Position numbers and translations under genes: made by a program. The notes below the pieces were generated by a model. It did no database searches. It was given only the letters and a program-made list of their open reading frames with translations, and was not told where the DNA came from. A stretch of 64,000 nt of DNA from the NCBI RefSeq assembly GCF_002927635.1, contig NZ_PRDS01000001.1, positions 372,001 through 436,000 of the forward strand, read 5' to 3'. This DNA comes from Albidovulum inexpectatum. GTDB lineage: Bacteria > Pseudomonadota > Alphaproteobacteria > Rhodobacterales > Rhodobacteraceae. Positions 34,752 to 43,893 of the stretch are shown here, in pieces. How positions within the stretch are numbered: position 1 is the first letter of the stretch; the number at the start of each line of letters is the position of its first letter.

Positions 34752-35621
34752 ATGGCAGGGTCATATGACGACCGCGACGGCAAGATCTGGATGGATGGCA
34801 AGCTGGTCGAATGGCGCGATGCAAAGGTGCACATCCTGACCCATGCCATGCACTATGCGTCGTCCGTGTTCGAGGGCGAGCGCGCCTATGGCGGTCGGAT
34901 CTTCCTCAGCCGCAAGCATTCCGAACGGTTGCATTTCTCGGCCTCCTGCCTTGATTTCGAAATCCCCTGGACGGTCGATCAGATCGAGGCCGCCAAGGAA
35001 GAGGTGCTGAAGGCCAATGGTCTGTCCGATGCCTATGTCCGGGCCATCGCATGGCGCGGTTCGGGCGAAGACATGGGCGTGGCGGCCCGGCGCAATCCCG
35101 TCCGGCTGGCCATCGCGGCATGGGAATGGGGCAGCTATTACGGCGATGCCAAGTTCAAGGGTGCAAAGCTCGACATCGCCAAGTGGAAGCGCCCCAGCCC
35201 CGAGACGATCCCCGTGCACGCCAAGGCGGCGGGGCTTTACATGATCTGCACCATCTCCAAGCACCAGGCCGAGAACAAGGGCTGCTCGGACGCGCTGTTC
35301 ATGGATTACCGCGGCTATGTGGCCGAGGCCACCGGCGCCAACATCTTCTTCGTCAAGGATGGCGAGGTGCACACGCCGCTGCCCGATTGCTTCCTGAACG
35401 GGCTGACCCGCCAGACCGTGATCGGCATGCTCAAGGACATGGGCGTCACCGTGCATGAACGCCACATCCTGCCCGAGGAACTGGAGGGTTTCGAGCAATG
35501 CTGGCTGACGGGCACCGCGGCCGAAGTCACGCCGGTCGGCCAGATCGGCAGCTACAATTTCGAGGTGGGCGAGCTGACGCGGAAGGTCGCGCAGGAATAC
35601 GAAAAACTGGTCCGGTCCTGA
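34752..35621 (+). CDS. ilvE: Branched-chain amino acid aminotransferase
   Basis: 289 aa. A fold-type IV PLP enzyme: HAMHYASSVFEGERAYGG (near 29-46), the PLP lysine in HAKAAGLYM (near 157) and EATGANIFFVKDG (near 195). It interconverts leucine, isoleucine and valine with their oxo acids. The ATG at 34752 has a consensus AGGAGGA upstream; the longer frame from 34107 is antisense to petP and not coding. It is divergent from petP-petR. Confidence 0.95.
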   Translation: MAGSYDDRDGKIWMDGKLVEWRDAKVHILTHAMHYASSVFEGERAYGGRIFLSRKHSERLHFSASCLDFEIPWTVDQIEAAKEEVLKANGLSDAYVRAIAWRGSGEDMGVAARRNPVRLAIAAWEWGSYYGDAKFKGAKLDIAKWKRPSPETIPVHAKAAGLYMICTISKHQAENKGCSDALFMDYRGYVAEATGANIFFVKDGEVHTPLPDCFLNGLTRQTVIGMLKDMGVTVHERHILPEELEGFEQCWLTGTAAEVTPVGQIGSYNFEVGELTRKVAQEYEKLVRS

Positions 35622-35631
35622 CCACAGGCCA

Positions 35632-35660
35632 GCGCCGGAATCGTCACGACGTTCCGGCGC
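35632..35660. terminator. Bidirectional hairpin between ilvE and the SDR gene
   Basis: GCGCCGGAA and TTCCGGCGC (9 bp) pair across an 11-nt loop between the convergent 3' ends of ilvE and the minus-strand SDR gene, whose stop lies inside the structure. It may terminate both transcripts. Confidence 0.5.
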
Positions 35661-36522
35661 GGCCCGATCCTTCGGCTTCCAGAAGCGCTGTCAGGCCTGC
35701 GCGATAGTCGGGATACAGCAACCGGACGCCCAGTTCGTCCTTGATCCGGTCGTTCTTCACGCGCTTGGATTCGGCATAGAAACTTCGCGCCATCGGGGAC
35801 ATCTCGGCCTCATCGAAGGGCACTTCGGGGGGCGGCGGCAGGTCCAGAAGCTGCGCGGCATGGGTCAGGACGTCCTCGGGCGGCGACGGTTCGTCATCGG
35901 CAACGTTGTAGATTGCCCCGGGCCGCGGCCGCGCGATCGAGGCCGCCAGCACATTGGCGATGTCCTCCACGTGGATGCGGCTGAAATACTGGTTGGGCCG
36001 GATGATCCGCCGCGCCGTGCCCTTGCGCACCTTCTCGAACGGGCCGCGTCCCGGGCCATAGATGCCCGCCAGACGAAATATGTGCAGCGGAAGACCCGCG
36101 CGCGCGGCAAGGTCCTGCCATTGCCTTTCGGCCAACACGCGCAGCTTGCCGCGGCGCGTCGAGGGATTCAGCGGCGTTTCCTCGTCGACCCAACCGCCCT
36201 GATGGTCACCATAGACCCCGGTGGTTGACAGATAGCCCACCCATTCCAGATGCGGCGCGGCCTGCGCAATCCGCGAGCCCAGGGCCCGGAAGACCGGATC
36301 GCCCGCCTCGTCGGGCGCGATCGACAGCAGGACATGCGTCGCCGCATCCAGCGCGTCCTGCAGATCCTCGCCGGGCCAGATGCGCGCCTCTACCCCAAGC
36401 CGGGCCAGTTCGGCGGCCTTCTCGGGCGAACGCGTCGTGCCGATGATGCGCCAGCCATCCAGCCTGCGGCCCAGCGCACGGGCGGAATAGCCGTGTCCAA
36501 ACGAAAGCAATGTCCTTGTCAT
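35644..36522 (-). CDS. NAD-dependent epimerase/SDR-family protein
   Basis: 292 aa from the ATG at 36522. The start of the Rossmann fold is degenerate (LLSFGHGYSARALGRRL in place of GxxGxxG), as in the YeeZ-like branch of atypical SDRs. LSTTGVYGDHQGGWVDE (near 105) and LAGIYGPGRGPFEKV (near 155) are typical of the group. YFSRIHVEDIANVL near 182 resembles the substrate loop of epimerases. The substrate is not predictable. Convergent with ilvE. Confidence 0.82.
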   Translation of the reverse strand: MTRTLLSFGHGYSARALGRRLDGWRIIGTTRSPEKAAELARLGVEARIWPGEDLQDALDAATHVLLSIAPDEAGDPVFRALGSRIAQAAPHLEWVGYLSTTGVYGDHQGGWVDEETPLNPSTRRGKLRVLAERQWQDLAARAGLPLHIFRLAGIYGPGRGPFEKVRKGTARRIIRPNQYFSRIHVEDIANVLAASIARPRPGAIYNVADDEPSPPEDVLTHAAQLLDLPPPPEVPFDEAEMSPMARSFYAESKRVKNDRIKDELGVRLLYPDYRAGLTALLEAEGSGRAGTS

Positions 36523-36577
36523 GGTTCGCCTTCTTGCACCCCGCCCTGCGACAGGCAAGCCCGGTCGCGCGCGGGGC

Positions 36578-37417
36578 TCAGGGCCGGGCCTTGCCCGCCC
36601 GTCTTGGGGCCTCGCGCGGGATCGGCAGGTATTCCACCCCGCCCGCAGTCCGGATCGGTTGCGGATACAGCGTCATCAGGGTCATCACGTCATCGGGCAT
36701 GTCGGTGGACACCGGCAAGCCCAGCGCCTTGGCCTCGGCCGCGGGGATCGGATAGTCATGCGTCCATGTGCCCATCGCCAGCTGCTCGGCGACGGCGCGC
36801 GCCTTGTCCTGCGGCAGATGCACGGCCAGAAGATCGGTTGCCGCCCTCACCACCTGATCCATCGCCTTCTGGCCCACATCCGCCAGGATCAGCGTCTCGT
36901 CGTCAAGTTCGGCCACCGGCTTGGCCTTGACCGCCGCAAGGATCGAGGCCGCCGGGAACTGGCCCAGCTGGGGATCGATCGGGCCCAGGACGGAATGCTC
37001 GCACATCACGATCTCGTCGGCGGCCAGCGCGATCAGCGTGCCGCCCGACATCGCGTAATGCGGCACGAAGACCGTGACCTTTCCGCGATGCGCCTCGACC
37101 GCGCGGGCGATCTGCAGGGCCGCGAGGACCAGGCCGCCGGGCGTGTGCAGCACGATGTCCAGCGGCATGTCCTTGTCGGTCATGCGGATCGCGCGCAGGA
37201 CATCCTCGCTGTCCTGAATGTCGATATAGCGCATCACCGGAAAGCCCAGGACGCGCATCGTCTCTTGCCGATGAACCATCAGGATCACCCGGCTGCCGCG
37301 CGCCTTTTCAAGCCGCGAGATCATCGACAGCCGCCGCATGTCGGTGATGCGGCGCGCGACAAGAGGCTGCAGCATCGAAAGGATGAAGAACAGCCAGATC
37401 GCGTCGGACATGCTCAT
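36578..37417 (-). CDS. SppA/ClpP-like membrane serine protease (SDH family)
   Basis: 279 aa. An N-terminal hydrophobic segment (AIWLFFILSMLQPLVA, about 6-21) anchors it in the membrane. The remainder is a Clp-fold serine protease: DIVLHTPGGLVLAALQIARA (near 85-104) and the probable nucleophile Ser in PHYAMSGGTLIALAADEIVM (near 118). It belongs to the SDH-type family of predicted periplasmic ClpP-class proteases. Its ATG (37417) overlaps the stop of the SelW-like gene by 4 bp. Natural substrates are unknown. Confidence 0.85.
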   Translation of the reverse strand: MSMSDAIWLFFILSMLQPLVARRITDMRRLSMISRLEKARGSRVILMVHRQETMRVLGFPVMRYIDIQDSEDVLRAIRMTDKDMPLDIVLHTPGGLVLAALQIARAVEAHRGKVTVFVPHYAMSGGTLIALAADEIVMCEHSVLGPIDPQLGQFPAASILAAVKAKPVAELDDETLILADVGQKAMDQVVRAATDLLAVHLPQDKARAVAEQLAMGTWTHDYPIPAAEAKALGLPVSTDMPDDVMTLMTLYPQPIRTAGGVEYLPIPREAPRRAGKARP

Positions 37418-37713
37418 CGGGAACCGTCCCCCGCAAGGGCGCGGTCCACATGACCCAGCGCACGTTCGGGCGCGATCCGGTCGCGCAGGCGCGCCTTCAG
37501 CTCGCGGATATCGGGAAAGCCCCCGTCTCGCTTGCGGTCCCAGATCAGCTCGTCCCCAAGACGGATCTGGAAGACCCCGCCGGTGCCCGGGATCAGCGCG
37601 ACCTCGCCCACATCGTCGGCAAAGGTCGAAAGGATCTCCTGCGCCATCCATCCCGCGCGCAACAGCCAGTTGCAGCCGGTGCAATAGGTGATCGAAACCC
37701 GGGGGCCAGCCAT
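37414..37713 (-). CDS. SelT/SelW/SelH-family thioredoxin-like protein (Cys form)
   Basis: 99 aa. SITYCTGCNWLLRAGWMAQEIL (residues 7-28) is the Rdx signature; a CxxC replaces the CxxU of selenoproteins. GTGGVFQIRLGDELIWDRKRDGGFPD (43-68) completes the fold. The function is probably a redox-related one, not established in bacteria. It overlaps the ClpP-like protease gene, so the two are co-translated. It begins the minus-strand pair. Confidence 0.88.
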   Translation of the reverse strand: MAGPRVSITYCTGCNWLLRAGWMAQEILSTFADDVGEVALIPGTGGVFQIRLGDELIWDRKRDGGFPDIRELKARLRDRIAPERALGHVDRALAGDGSR

Positions 37714-37885
37714 TCGCGCCTCTCAGCCGCCATACGCATTGAGATCCGAGGATAGGGGCTGACCCATCGCTTGCCAAGCGCTGCCCACCATGCGCGGCGC
37801 AAATACCTGCCGAACGGAAGTCTTGGTGATTCGGGCCAAAATCTGGCATGGTCTTCGCATTAGGTGCAAAGGTGGGCTATTGATC

Positions 37886-38134
37886 ATGTTTTCATTTCTT
37901 CGCTCGGGACGTGTCCTGCGTCCCGCTGTTGCGTTTGCTGGCGCCCTGATCGCGCCGTCGATGGCTGCGGCCTATATCGGTCCGGGCGTGGGTGCGGGGG
38001 CGATCGCGGCGGTGCTCGGCGTGATCGGGTCAGTCCTGCTGGCCGTCGTCGCGGTTCTGTACTACCCGATCAAGCGCATGCTGAAAGGGCGCAAGGGCAG
38101 CGCCCGCGCCGAGGCCAAGAAACCGGCCGAGTAG
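37886..38134 (+). CDS. Small membrane protein with YIGPG motif
   Basis: 82 aa. A signal-like N terminus (residues 1-25, ending SMAAA) is followed by AYIGPGVGAGAIAAVLGVIGSVLLAVVAVLYYPIKRML, one long membrane helix, and a basic tail rich in Lys/Ala. Small proteins with AY-I-x-PG-xG motifs occur near glycan or phosphodiesterase genes in many bacteria, from memory. The function is unknown. The ATG at 37886 has AAAGGTGG upstream; the frame is open earlier to 37790. It is followed 1 bp later by another membrane gene. Confidence 0.7.
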   Translation: MFSFLRSGRVLRPAVAFAGALIAPSMAAAYIGPGVGAGAIAAVLGVIGSVLLAVVAVLYYPIKRMLKGRKGSARAEAKKPAE

Positions 38135-38135
38135 G

Positions 38136-38507
38136 ATGGAATGGGTCCTGCTGATCGTCGCGGCCGTTCTTGCAAGTGAACTGATCCTGCGTCTTCCGGT
38201 TCTTGCCGAGATCCGGCGGGTTGCGGATTTCTCGCGCCGCGCCGGTCATGTGCTGCGCTCCTCGCGCATTTCGGATCATTGGAAGGAATGGGTGCTGCCG
38301 CGCTATGCCTGGCGCATCGGGCGCGGCTCGGTCCTGTTCCTTGCGATGCTGATGATCGCCCTGGCGCCGGTCGCGATGGTCGGCCTGCTGTATCCCGGCG
38401 GGCTTGCGGCCTGGAGCGTGGCGCTGATGCGTCCCGTGGCCATGGCGACGCTGTGCATCGTATCGCTGGGCTATATCTGGCTGCGCATCCGGGTGACCCA
38501 TGCCTGA
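38136..38507 (+). CDS. Small three-helix membrane protein of unknown function
   Basis: 123 aa with hydrophobic stretches at about 2-20, 66-90 and 95-117, and a basic loop (RISDHWKEWVLPRYAWRIGRG) between the first and second. No domain was recognised. It starts 1 bp after the YIGPG gene and overlaps the sulfotransferase start by 8 bp, so the three genes form one transcription unit. It may anchor or partner the sulfotransferase. Confidence 0.65.
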   Translation: MEWVLLIVAAVLASELILRLPVLAEIRRVADFSRRAGHVLRSSRISDHWKEWVLPRYAWRIGRGSVLFLAMLMIALAPVAMVGLLYPGGLAAWSVALMRPVAMATLCIVSLGYIWLRIRVTHA

Positions 38508-39567
38508 AGGGACCGCGGCGCGGGGCGCGCAGGCACCGACCTCGTCGGGGTATTCCGCGCTTGACCGGATGCTGCACCGCCTTGCGCTGGCCTCGCCCGC
38601 GCGGGCCGAGATGCTGCATGACATCGAGCGCGCGGCATTCCTGAAGAGCGCGCCGCCGGATTCGGGCAACCACGTCTTCGTCACCGGTCTTGCCCGCGCC
38701 GGGACCACCATCCTGATGCGCGAGATCCATGCCACGGGCGCGTTCGGGTCGCTGACCTATGCCGACATGCCCTTTGTCCTGGCGCCGAATCTCTGGGCGC
38801 GCCTGCGCAGATCAAGCGCCCGCCCCGCGCATCGGGCCGAGCGCGCCCATGGCGACGGCATCGAGGTCGGCACCGACAGCCCCGAGGCGCTGGACGAGGT
38901 ATTCTGGCGCGTCTTCGACGGGCGGGCCTATATCCGGCCCGACGGGCTTGTGCCGCATGCCCCCGGGCCCGACCTGATTCACGCTTATTCCGACCTGGTC
39001 CGCCTGATCCTGCGTCGCACCGGCAAGAGCCGCTATGTCTGCAAGAACAACAACCTGATCCTTCGGCTTCCGGCCCTGGCATCCGCCATGCCCAGGGCGC
39101 ATTTCCTGATCCCGCTGCGCCACCCGCTTGACCATGCGGCGAGTCTCTTGCGGCAACATCGGCGATTTGCCCGGGCCGACGCCTTCACGCGCGACTACAT
39201 GACATGGCTTGGTCATCACGAATTCGGAGCAACCCACCGCCCGTTCGTCTTTGGTCGCGCACCACGCGGGAACCCCGAGCATCTCGACTACTGGCTGGAC
39301 CTGTGGATCCTTGCGCATCGGTCGCTGGCAGAGGTCGAACGGGCGCAGGACAGTGTCCTGTTCGTTCCGCATGAGCGGCTGGCCTCCGATCCCGGCCTGT
39401 GGCAACGCCTGGCCCGAAGGATCGAGGCAACCCCCGGCCCCGCGCGCGAGCTTCGCCCCCGCTCCGGCCAGCCCGGAGAGACGGGCCGCGCGCTTCCCCA
39501 TGACCCCGCACTTGCCGAAACGGCCGAGGCGCTTCACGACGCATTGCTGCAACGCGCCATCGCCTGA
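38500..39567 (+). CDS. Sulfotransferase-family protein
   Basis: 355 aa. HVFVTGLARAGTTILMREIHATG (near 57-79) is the 5'-phosphosulfate-binding P-loop. RAHFLIPLRHPLDHAASLLRQHR (near 203-225) carries the Arg and Ser of the 3'-phosphate site. It resembles PAPS sulfotransferases acting on sugars. Overlaps the membrane protein gene by 8 bp. The final acceptor is unknown. It is the last gene of the set; amn follows after a 108-bp gap. Confidence 0.8.
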   Translation: MPEGTAARGAQAPTSSGYSALDRMLHRLALASPARAEMLHDIERAAFLKSAPPDSGNHVFVTGLARAGTTILMREIHATGAFGSLTYADMPFVLAPNLWARLRRSSARPAHRAERAHGDGIEVGTDSPEALDEVFWRVFDGRAYIRPDGLVPHAPGPDLIHAYSDLVRLILRRTGKSRYVCKNNNLILRLPALASAMPRAHFLIPLRHPLDHAASLLRQHRRFARADAFTRDYMTWLGHHEFGATHRPFVFGRAPRGNPEHLDYWLDLWILAHRSLAEVERAQDSVLFVPHERLASDPGLWQRLARRIEATPGPARELRPRSGQPGETGRALPHDPALAETAEALHDALLQRAIA

Positions 39568-39675
39568 GCGGTCGCGCCCCGGCATGCGGTCGCTTGCGAG
39601 ACCGCGCAAGTTCTGGCACCAATCCACGACCCCGCGCGTCCACACGCGCCTTTCGAACGACAGGAGCCCTTGCCG

Positions 39676-41157
39676 ATGCACGCTGACGGCCAGCTTCCCG
39701 TGCTGACACCGCCGACCACCCCGGCCGAGGCCTTCATGGATGCCACGGCGGCCGTGGACCGGCTCGAACAACTCTATTCCCAGGCCACCGCGTTCCTGGT
39801 CGAACAATTCTCGCGGGTCGTGCGTGGCGGCAAGCCCGACACCCGAATCCGCGCCTTCTATCCCGAAGTGCGCATCACCACGACCAGCCATGCCAAGGCC
39901 GACAGCCGGCTCAGCTTCGGCCATGTCCCGGTGCCCGGCACCTACTCGGCCACGATCACCCGGCCGGACCTGTTCCGCAACTACCTCATCCAGCAGCTTT
40001 CCCTGCTGATCCGCAACCACGGTGTCCCGATCACGGTGGGCCCGTCCGGCACGCCGATCCCGGTCCACTTCGCGGTAGCGAACAATCCCGACATCACGGT
40101 GCCGCAGGAAGGCGTGCTGGACTTCCCGCTGCGCGACGTCTTCGACGTGCCGGATCTGTCCACGACCAACGATGACATCGTGAACGGAACGGCGGCCCCG
40201 AATCCCGATGGATCGGGGCATCTTGCGCCATTCACCGCCCAGCGTGTGGATTATTCGCTGGCCCGGCTGGCGCATTACACCGCCACCGCGCCCGAGCATT
40301 TCCAGAACCACGTCCTGTTCACGAACTATCAGTTCTACGTGGACGAGTTCGAGGCCTTCGCCCGCCGCGCGCTGGCCGATCCGAATTCGGGCTACACGTC
40401 CTTTGTCGCGCCCGGCAACCACGAGATCACCACCCCGGACGGCGAGATTCCGCTGCTTCCGCGCATGCCGCAGATGCCGTCCTACCATCTCAAGCGCGAG
40501 GGCGGGCAGGGCATCACGCTGGTCAATATCGGCGTGGGACCGTCGAACGCCAAGACCGCGACCGACCATATCGCCGTCCTGCGCCCCCATGCCTGGCTGA
40601 TGGTCGGCCATTGCGCCGGCCTGCGCAACAGCCAGTCGCTGGGCGATTTCGTTCTGGCCCATGCCTATCTGCGCGAGGACAAGGTCCTGGACGACGACCT
40701 GCCTGTCTGGGTCCCGATCCCCGCCCTGGCCGAGATCCAGATCGCCCTGCAGGAGGCCGTGGCCGAGGTCGCCAAGGTCGAGGGCTTCGAACTCAAGCGC
40801 ATCATGCGCACGGGCACCGTCGCCACGGTGGACAACCGCAACTGGGAGCTGCGGGACCAGGCCGGACCGGTGCACCGGCTCAGCCTGTCCCGGGCGATCG
40901 CGCTGGACATGGAAAGCGCGACCATCGCCGCGAACGGGTTCCGCTTCCGCGTTCCCTATGGCACGCTTCTGTGCGTGTCCGACAAGCCGCTGCACGGCGA
41001 ACTGAAGCTGCCCGGCATGGCCACCGAATTCTATCGCCAGCAGGTCGGCCGGCACCTTCTGATCGGGATTCGCGCGATGGAACGGCTGCGCGAAATGCCG
41101 CTGGAACGCATTCACAGCCGCAAGCTGCGCAGCTTCGAGGAGACGGCCTTCCTCTGA
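39676..41157 (+). CDS. amn: AMP nucleosidase
   Basis: 493 aa. An N-terminal AMN-specific domain precedes a nucleoside-phosphorylase-fold domain: GITLVNIGVGPSNAKTATDHIAVLRPH (near 281-307), LMVGHCAGLRNSQSLGDFVLAHAYLRED (near 312-339) and ALDMESATIAANGFRFRVPYGTLLCVSDKPLHGELKLPG in the last quarter. It hydrolyses AMP to adenine and ribose 5-phosphate in purine balance. The ATG at 39676 is favoured over the TTG at 39670 because AGGAG lies at a suitable distance. Confidence 0.95.
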   Translation: MHADGQLPVLTPPTTPAEAFMDATAAVDRLEQLYSQATAFLVEQFSRVVRGGKPDTRIRAFYPEVRITTTSHAKADSRLSFGHVPVPGTYSATITRPDLFRNYLIQQLSLLIRNHGVPITVGPSGTPIPVHFAVANNPDITVPQEGVLDFPLRDVFDVPDLSTTNDDIVNGTAAPNPDGSGHLAPFTAQRVDYSLARLAHYTATAPEHFQNHVLFTNYQFYVDEFEAFARRALADPNSGYTSFVAPGNHEITTPDGEIPLLPRMPQMPSYHLKREGGQGITLVNIGVGPSNAKTATDHIAVLRPHAWLMVGHCAGLRNSQSLGDFVLAHAYLREDKVLDDDLPVWVPIPALAEIQIALQEAVAEVAKVEGFELKRIMRTGTVATVDNRNWELRDQAGPVHRLSLSRAIALDMESATIAANGFRFRVPYGTLLCVSDKPLHGELKLPGMATEFYRQQVGRHLLIGIRAMERLREMPLERIHSRKLRSFEETAFL

Positions 41158-41296
41158 TCCAGCACACTTGCAAAAAAACGTGCCGAAAAGGGCAAAAATG
41201 CTTGCCTAGACCCACGAAAACTTGTGTAGCAACACAATATCACGCCTGAATGTGAACAATGACCCCAACGGACGGGGCACAGTGAGGGAGACAGAC

Positions 41297-41584
41297 ATGT
41301 CCAAACCGATGACCAAGACCCAGCTCGTGGCGGCACTGGCCGAAGAAATGGGCGCAGACAAGAAGACCGCCTCGGCCGCGCTGGACGCGATCACCGCGGT
41401 CATCACGCGCGAAGTTGCCTCGGGCGGGGCAGTGACGATTCCGGGCATCGGCAAGTTCCAGTGCCGCGAGCGGCCCGAGCGCCAGGTCCGCAACCCGGCC
41501 ACGGGCGAAACCATGACCAAGCCGGCCGACAAGGTCGTCAAGGTTTCGATCGCAAAGGCCCTGAAGGACAGCATCAACGGCTGA
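41297..41584 (+). CDS. hup: HU-family DNA-binding protein
   Basis: 95 aa. MTKTQLVAALAEEMGADKKTASAALDAI (residues 5-32) is the helical dimerisation part. GAVTIPGIGKFQCRERPERQVRNPATGE (near 49-76) is the beta-arm with the Arg/Pro DNA-bending tip. HU bends and compacts DNA. The ATG at 41297 follows GAGGGAG. Upstream lies a stretch of A/T and a perfect 6-bp inverted repeat (TTGTGT/ACACAA, 41222-41237) that might be an operator. Monocistronic, with a terminator after it. Confidence 0.95.
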   Translation: MSKPMTKTQLVAALAEEMGADKKTASAALDAITAVITREVASGGAVTIPGIGKFQCRERPERQVRNPATGETMTKPADKVVKVSIAKALKDSING

Positions 41585-41611
41585 CCGGTCTGCCGGCTGC
41601 CACCGGCAGGA

Positions 41612-41640
41612 AAGGGCCGCCCCGGCAACGGGCGGCCCTT
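41612..41640 (+). terminator. Terminator after hup
   Basis: AAGGGCCGCCC and GGGCGGCCCTT form a perfect 11-bp stem with a 7-nt loop, followed by CTTCATT. A weaker stem (TGCCG/CGGCA) lies at 41591-41608. It sits between hup and the EamA transporter. Confidence 0.75.
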
Positions 41641-41673
41641 CTTCATTCCAGCCTCGCTTGAAGGTGACGACCA

Positions 41674-42567
41674 ATGGATCTGCGCGCGGTAGTGATGGGG
41701 CTGTCCTTTGCCCTGATGTGGTCCTCGGCCTTCACCTCGGCGCGCATGATCGTGGCCGATGCCCCGCCATTGGCCGCGCTGTCACTGCGCTTTCTGATCT
41801 CGGGGCTGATCGGCGTGGCAATTGCCCGCGCGATCGGCCAGAGCTGGCATCTGACCCGTCCGCAATTGCGCGGCGTCCTGATCTTCGGCCTGTGCCAGAA
41901 TGCGATCTATCTGGGCCTGAACTTCGTCGCGATGCAATGGGTCGAGGCCTCGGTCGCCGCGATCATTGCCTCGACCATGCCGCTTCTGGTGGCGGTCCTT
42001 GGCTGGCTTGCGCTGGGACAGCGGCTGCGCCCTCTTGGCGTCGGGGGGCTAGTCCTGGGCTTTGCGGGTGTCGCCCTGATCATGGGGGGGCGCGTGTCCG
42101 GCGCCGTCGATCCGGCCGGCGTGGCGCTGTGCGTGGTCGCGGCGCTTGCGCTGGCCGTCGCGACGCTGGCCGTGCGCGGGGCGGCATCGGGCGGCAACGT
42201 GCTGATGAGCGTGGGCCTGCAGATGTTCGTCGGAGCCGCAATTCTGGGCCTTGCCTCGGTCGTGACCGAAACTTGGCAGGTCAACTGGTCGGCCCGGCTG
42301 ATCGGCGCCTTTGCCTATACCACCCTTGTTCCGGGACTTCTGGCGACCTGGGTCTGGTTCCGGCTGGTCGATCGCGTAGGCGCGGTACGTGCCGCGACGT
42401 GGCACTTTCTGAACCCCTTTTTCGGTGTGCTGGTCGCCGCGGTTCTGTTGGGCGAAAGACTGACCCTGACCGACATGATCGGTGTTGCGATCATCGCGGC
42501 GGGCATCCTGGCGGTTCAGGTCTCGCGGCTGGAGCCGGGAAAGGCGTCGCTGTCGGCTCGGGCCTGA
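41674..42567 (+). CDS. EamA/DMT-superfamily transporter
   Basis: 297 aa with ten predicted transmembrane helices in two five-helix EamA repeats (for instance [18 protein letters not shown] near 9 and [21 protein letters not shown] near 71; repeat two from about 150). These are drug/metabolite exporters, but the substrate is not predictable. The last 52 bp overlap the 3' end of aroC on the opposite strand. Confidence 0.85.
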   Translation: MDLRAVVMGLSFALMWSSAFTSARMIVADAPPLAALSLRFLISGLIGVAIARAIGQSWHLTRPQLRGVLIFGLCQNAIYLGLNFVAMQWVEASVAAIIASTMPLLVAVLGWLALGQRLRPLGVGGLVLGFAGVALIMGGRVSGAVDPAGVALCVVAALALAVATLAVRGAASGGNVLMSVGLQMFVGAAILGLASVVTETWQVNWSARLIGAFAYTTLVPGLLATWVWFRLVDRVGAVRAATWHFLNPFFGVLVAAVLLGERLTLTDMIGVAIIAAGILAVQVSRLEPGKASLSARA

Positions 42568-43670
42568 GGCCCGATGACACCGCGCCGCCCGCCCGTCTGC
42601 GCCCGGTCCAGCAGCAGATGATCCAGGATCACGCAGGCCATCATGGCCTCGCCCACCGGCACGGCGCGAATGCCGACACAGGGGTCATGACGGCCCTTGG
42701 TGACGATCTCGGTCTCTTCGCCCGTCACGGTGATCGTGCGGCGCGGCGTCAGGATCGACGAGGTCGGCTTGACGGCAAAGCGCACGACCACGTCCTGTCC
42801 GGTTGAAATACCGCCCAGGATGCCGCCGGCATGGTTCGATCCATAGACCGGCCCTCCGTCGGGGCCCATCGTGATTTCGTCGGCATTCTCGATGCCGGTC
42901 AGCTCGGCCGCGCCCATGCCCGCGCCGATCTCGACCCCCTTGACCGCGTTGATCGACATCATCGCGGCGGCAAGATCGGTATCCAGCTTGCCATAGACGG
43001 GCGCGCCCAGTCCGGGCGGCACGCCCTGCGCCACGACCTCGATCACCGCGCCGACGGAATTGCCGGACTTGCGCAGCTCGTCCAGATGCGCGGCCCAGAT
43101 CGCGGCCGCATTGGCATCGGGGCACCAGAAGGGGTTGCGCTCGATCTCGGCCATGTCGAACCGGTCGCGGTCGGCCTTGAGCCGCCCCATCTGCACCATG
43201 TAGCCGGTGATCTTCAGATCCGGCAACAGATGACGCAGCACGGCCCGCGCGACGCCCCCCGCGGCAACCCGCGCCGCAGTCTCGCGCGCCGAGGACCGGC
43301 CGCCGCCGCGCGGGTCGCGGATGCCGTATTTCTGCCAATAGGTGATGTCGGCATGGCCGGGGCGAAAGCGCGCCGCGATCTGGGAATAATCCTTGGACCG
43401 CTGGTCGGTATTCTCGATCATCAGCTGGATCGGTGTCCCGGTCGTGCGGCCCTCGAAGACGCCCGACAGGATGCGAACCGCATCGGGTTCGCGCCGCTGC
43501 GTGGTGAACCGGTTCTGGCCGGGCTTTCGGCGGTCCAGCCAATGCTGCAGCATGGCCTCGTCGATCTCGACGCCCGGCGGGCAGCCATCGACGACCGCAC
43601 CCAGCGCGGGCCCATGGCTTTCGCCCCAGGTCGTCACACGAAACAGATGTCCGAAGGTGTTCAGGCTCAT
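42516..43670 (-). CDS. aroC: Chorismate synthase
   Basis: 384 aa. Begins [61 protein letters not shown] (near 105-132) and FVGxx-like later motifs ([22 protein letters not shown]) define the family. It converts EPSP to chorismate using reduced FMN. The C terminus is slightly longer than usual; its last codons lie inside the EamA gene convergently. It is divergent from the TPP riboswitch-thiBPQ unit. Confidence 0.96.
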   Translation of the reverse strand: MSLNTFGHLFRVTTWGESHGPALGAVVDGCPPGVEIDEAMLQHWLDRRKPGQNRFTTQRREPDAVRILSGVFEGRTTGTPIQLMIENTDQRSKDYSQIAARFRPGHADITYWQKYGIRDPRGGGRSSARETAARVAAGGVARAVLRHLLPDLKITGYMVQMGRLKADRDRFDMAEIERNPFWCPDANAAAIWAAHLDELRKSGNSVGAVIEVVAQGVPPGLGAPVYGKLDTDLAAAMMSINAVKGVEIGAGMGAAELTGIENADEITMGPDGGPVYGSNHAGGILGGISTGQDVVVRFAVKPTSSILTPRRTITVTGEETEIVTKGRHDPCVGIRAVPVGEAMMACVILDHLLLDRAQTGGRRGVIGPQARADSDAFPGSSRET

Positions 43671-43780
43671 GCGCGCTCCCCTTTCCGTGGGGCATAGCCG
43701 AGCGCGCGCCCGCGCTCAAGCCTTGGCGGCGGACAGGCGCCCCTTGCGACCGTCCCTGCGGCGGGCTAACCTTGCGCGTG

Positions 43781-43872
43781 GACCTCGGGGTGTCCCGGCA
43801 CGGCGCCGGGACTGAGACGCGAACGCGAACCCGTCGAACCTGAACCGGCTAGCACCGGCGGAGGGAAAGGTC
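43781..43872 (+). promoter_or_regulatory. TPP riboswitch (THI element)
   Basis: Outer stem GACCT (43781-43785) / AGGTC (43868-43872) encloses CGGGGTGTCCC, a variable stem, the ACTGAGA block, then ACCCGTCGAACCTGAACCGG and CTAGCACCGGCGGAGGGAAA. These are the conserved blocks of the thiamine-diphosphate riboswitch, in order. It precedes thiBPQ. A possible expression hairpin lies just downstream at 43894-43914. The gap of 43671-43780 before it holds the aroC upstream region and an uncertain promoter. Confidence 0.95.
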
Positions 43873-43893
43873 AGGCCGAATGGCCGGATCCAT

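Noticed and set aside
37414-37713. SelW-family gene as a selenoprotein
   Set aside because: The motif is CxxC with a TGC codon; there is no TGA in frame.
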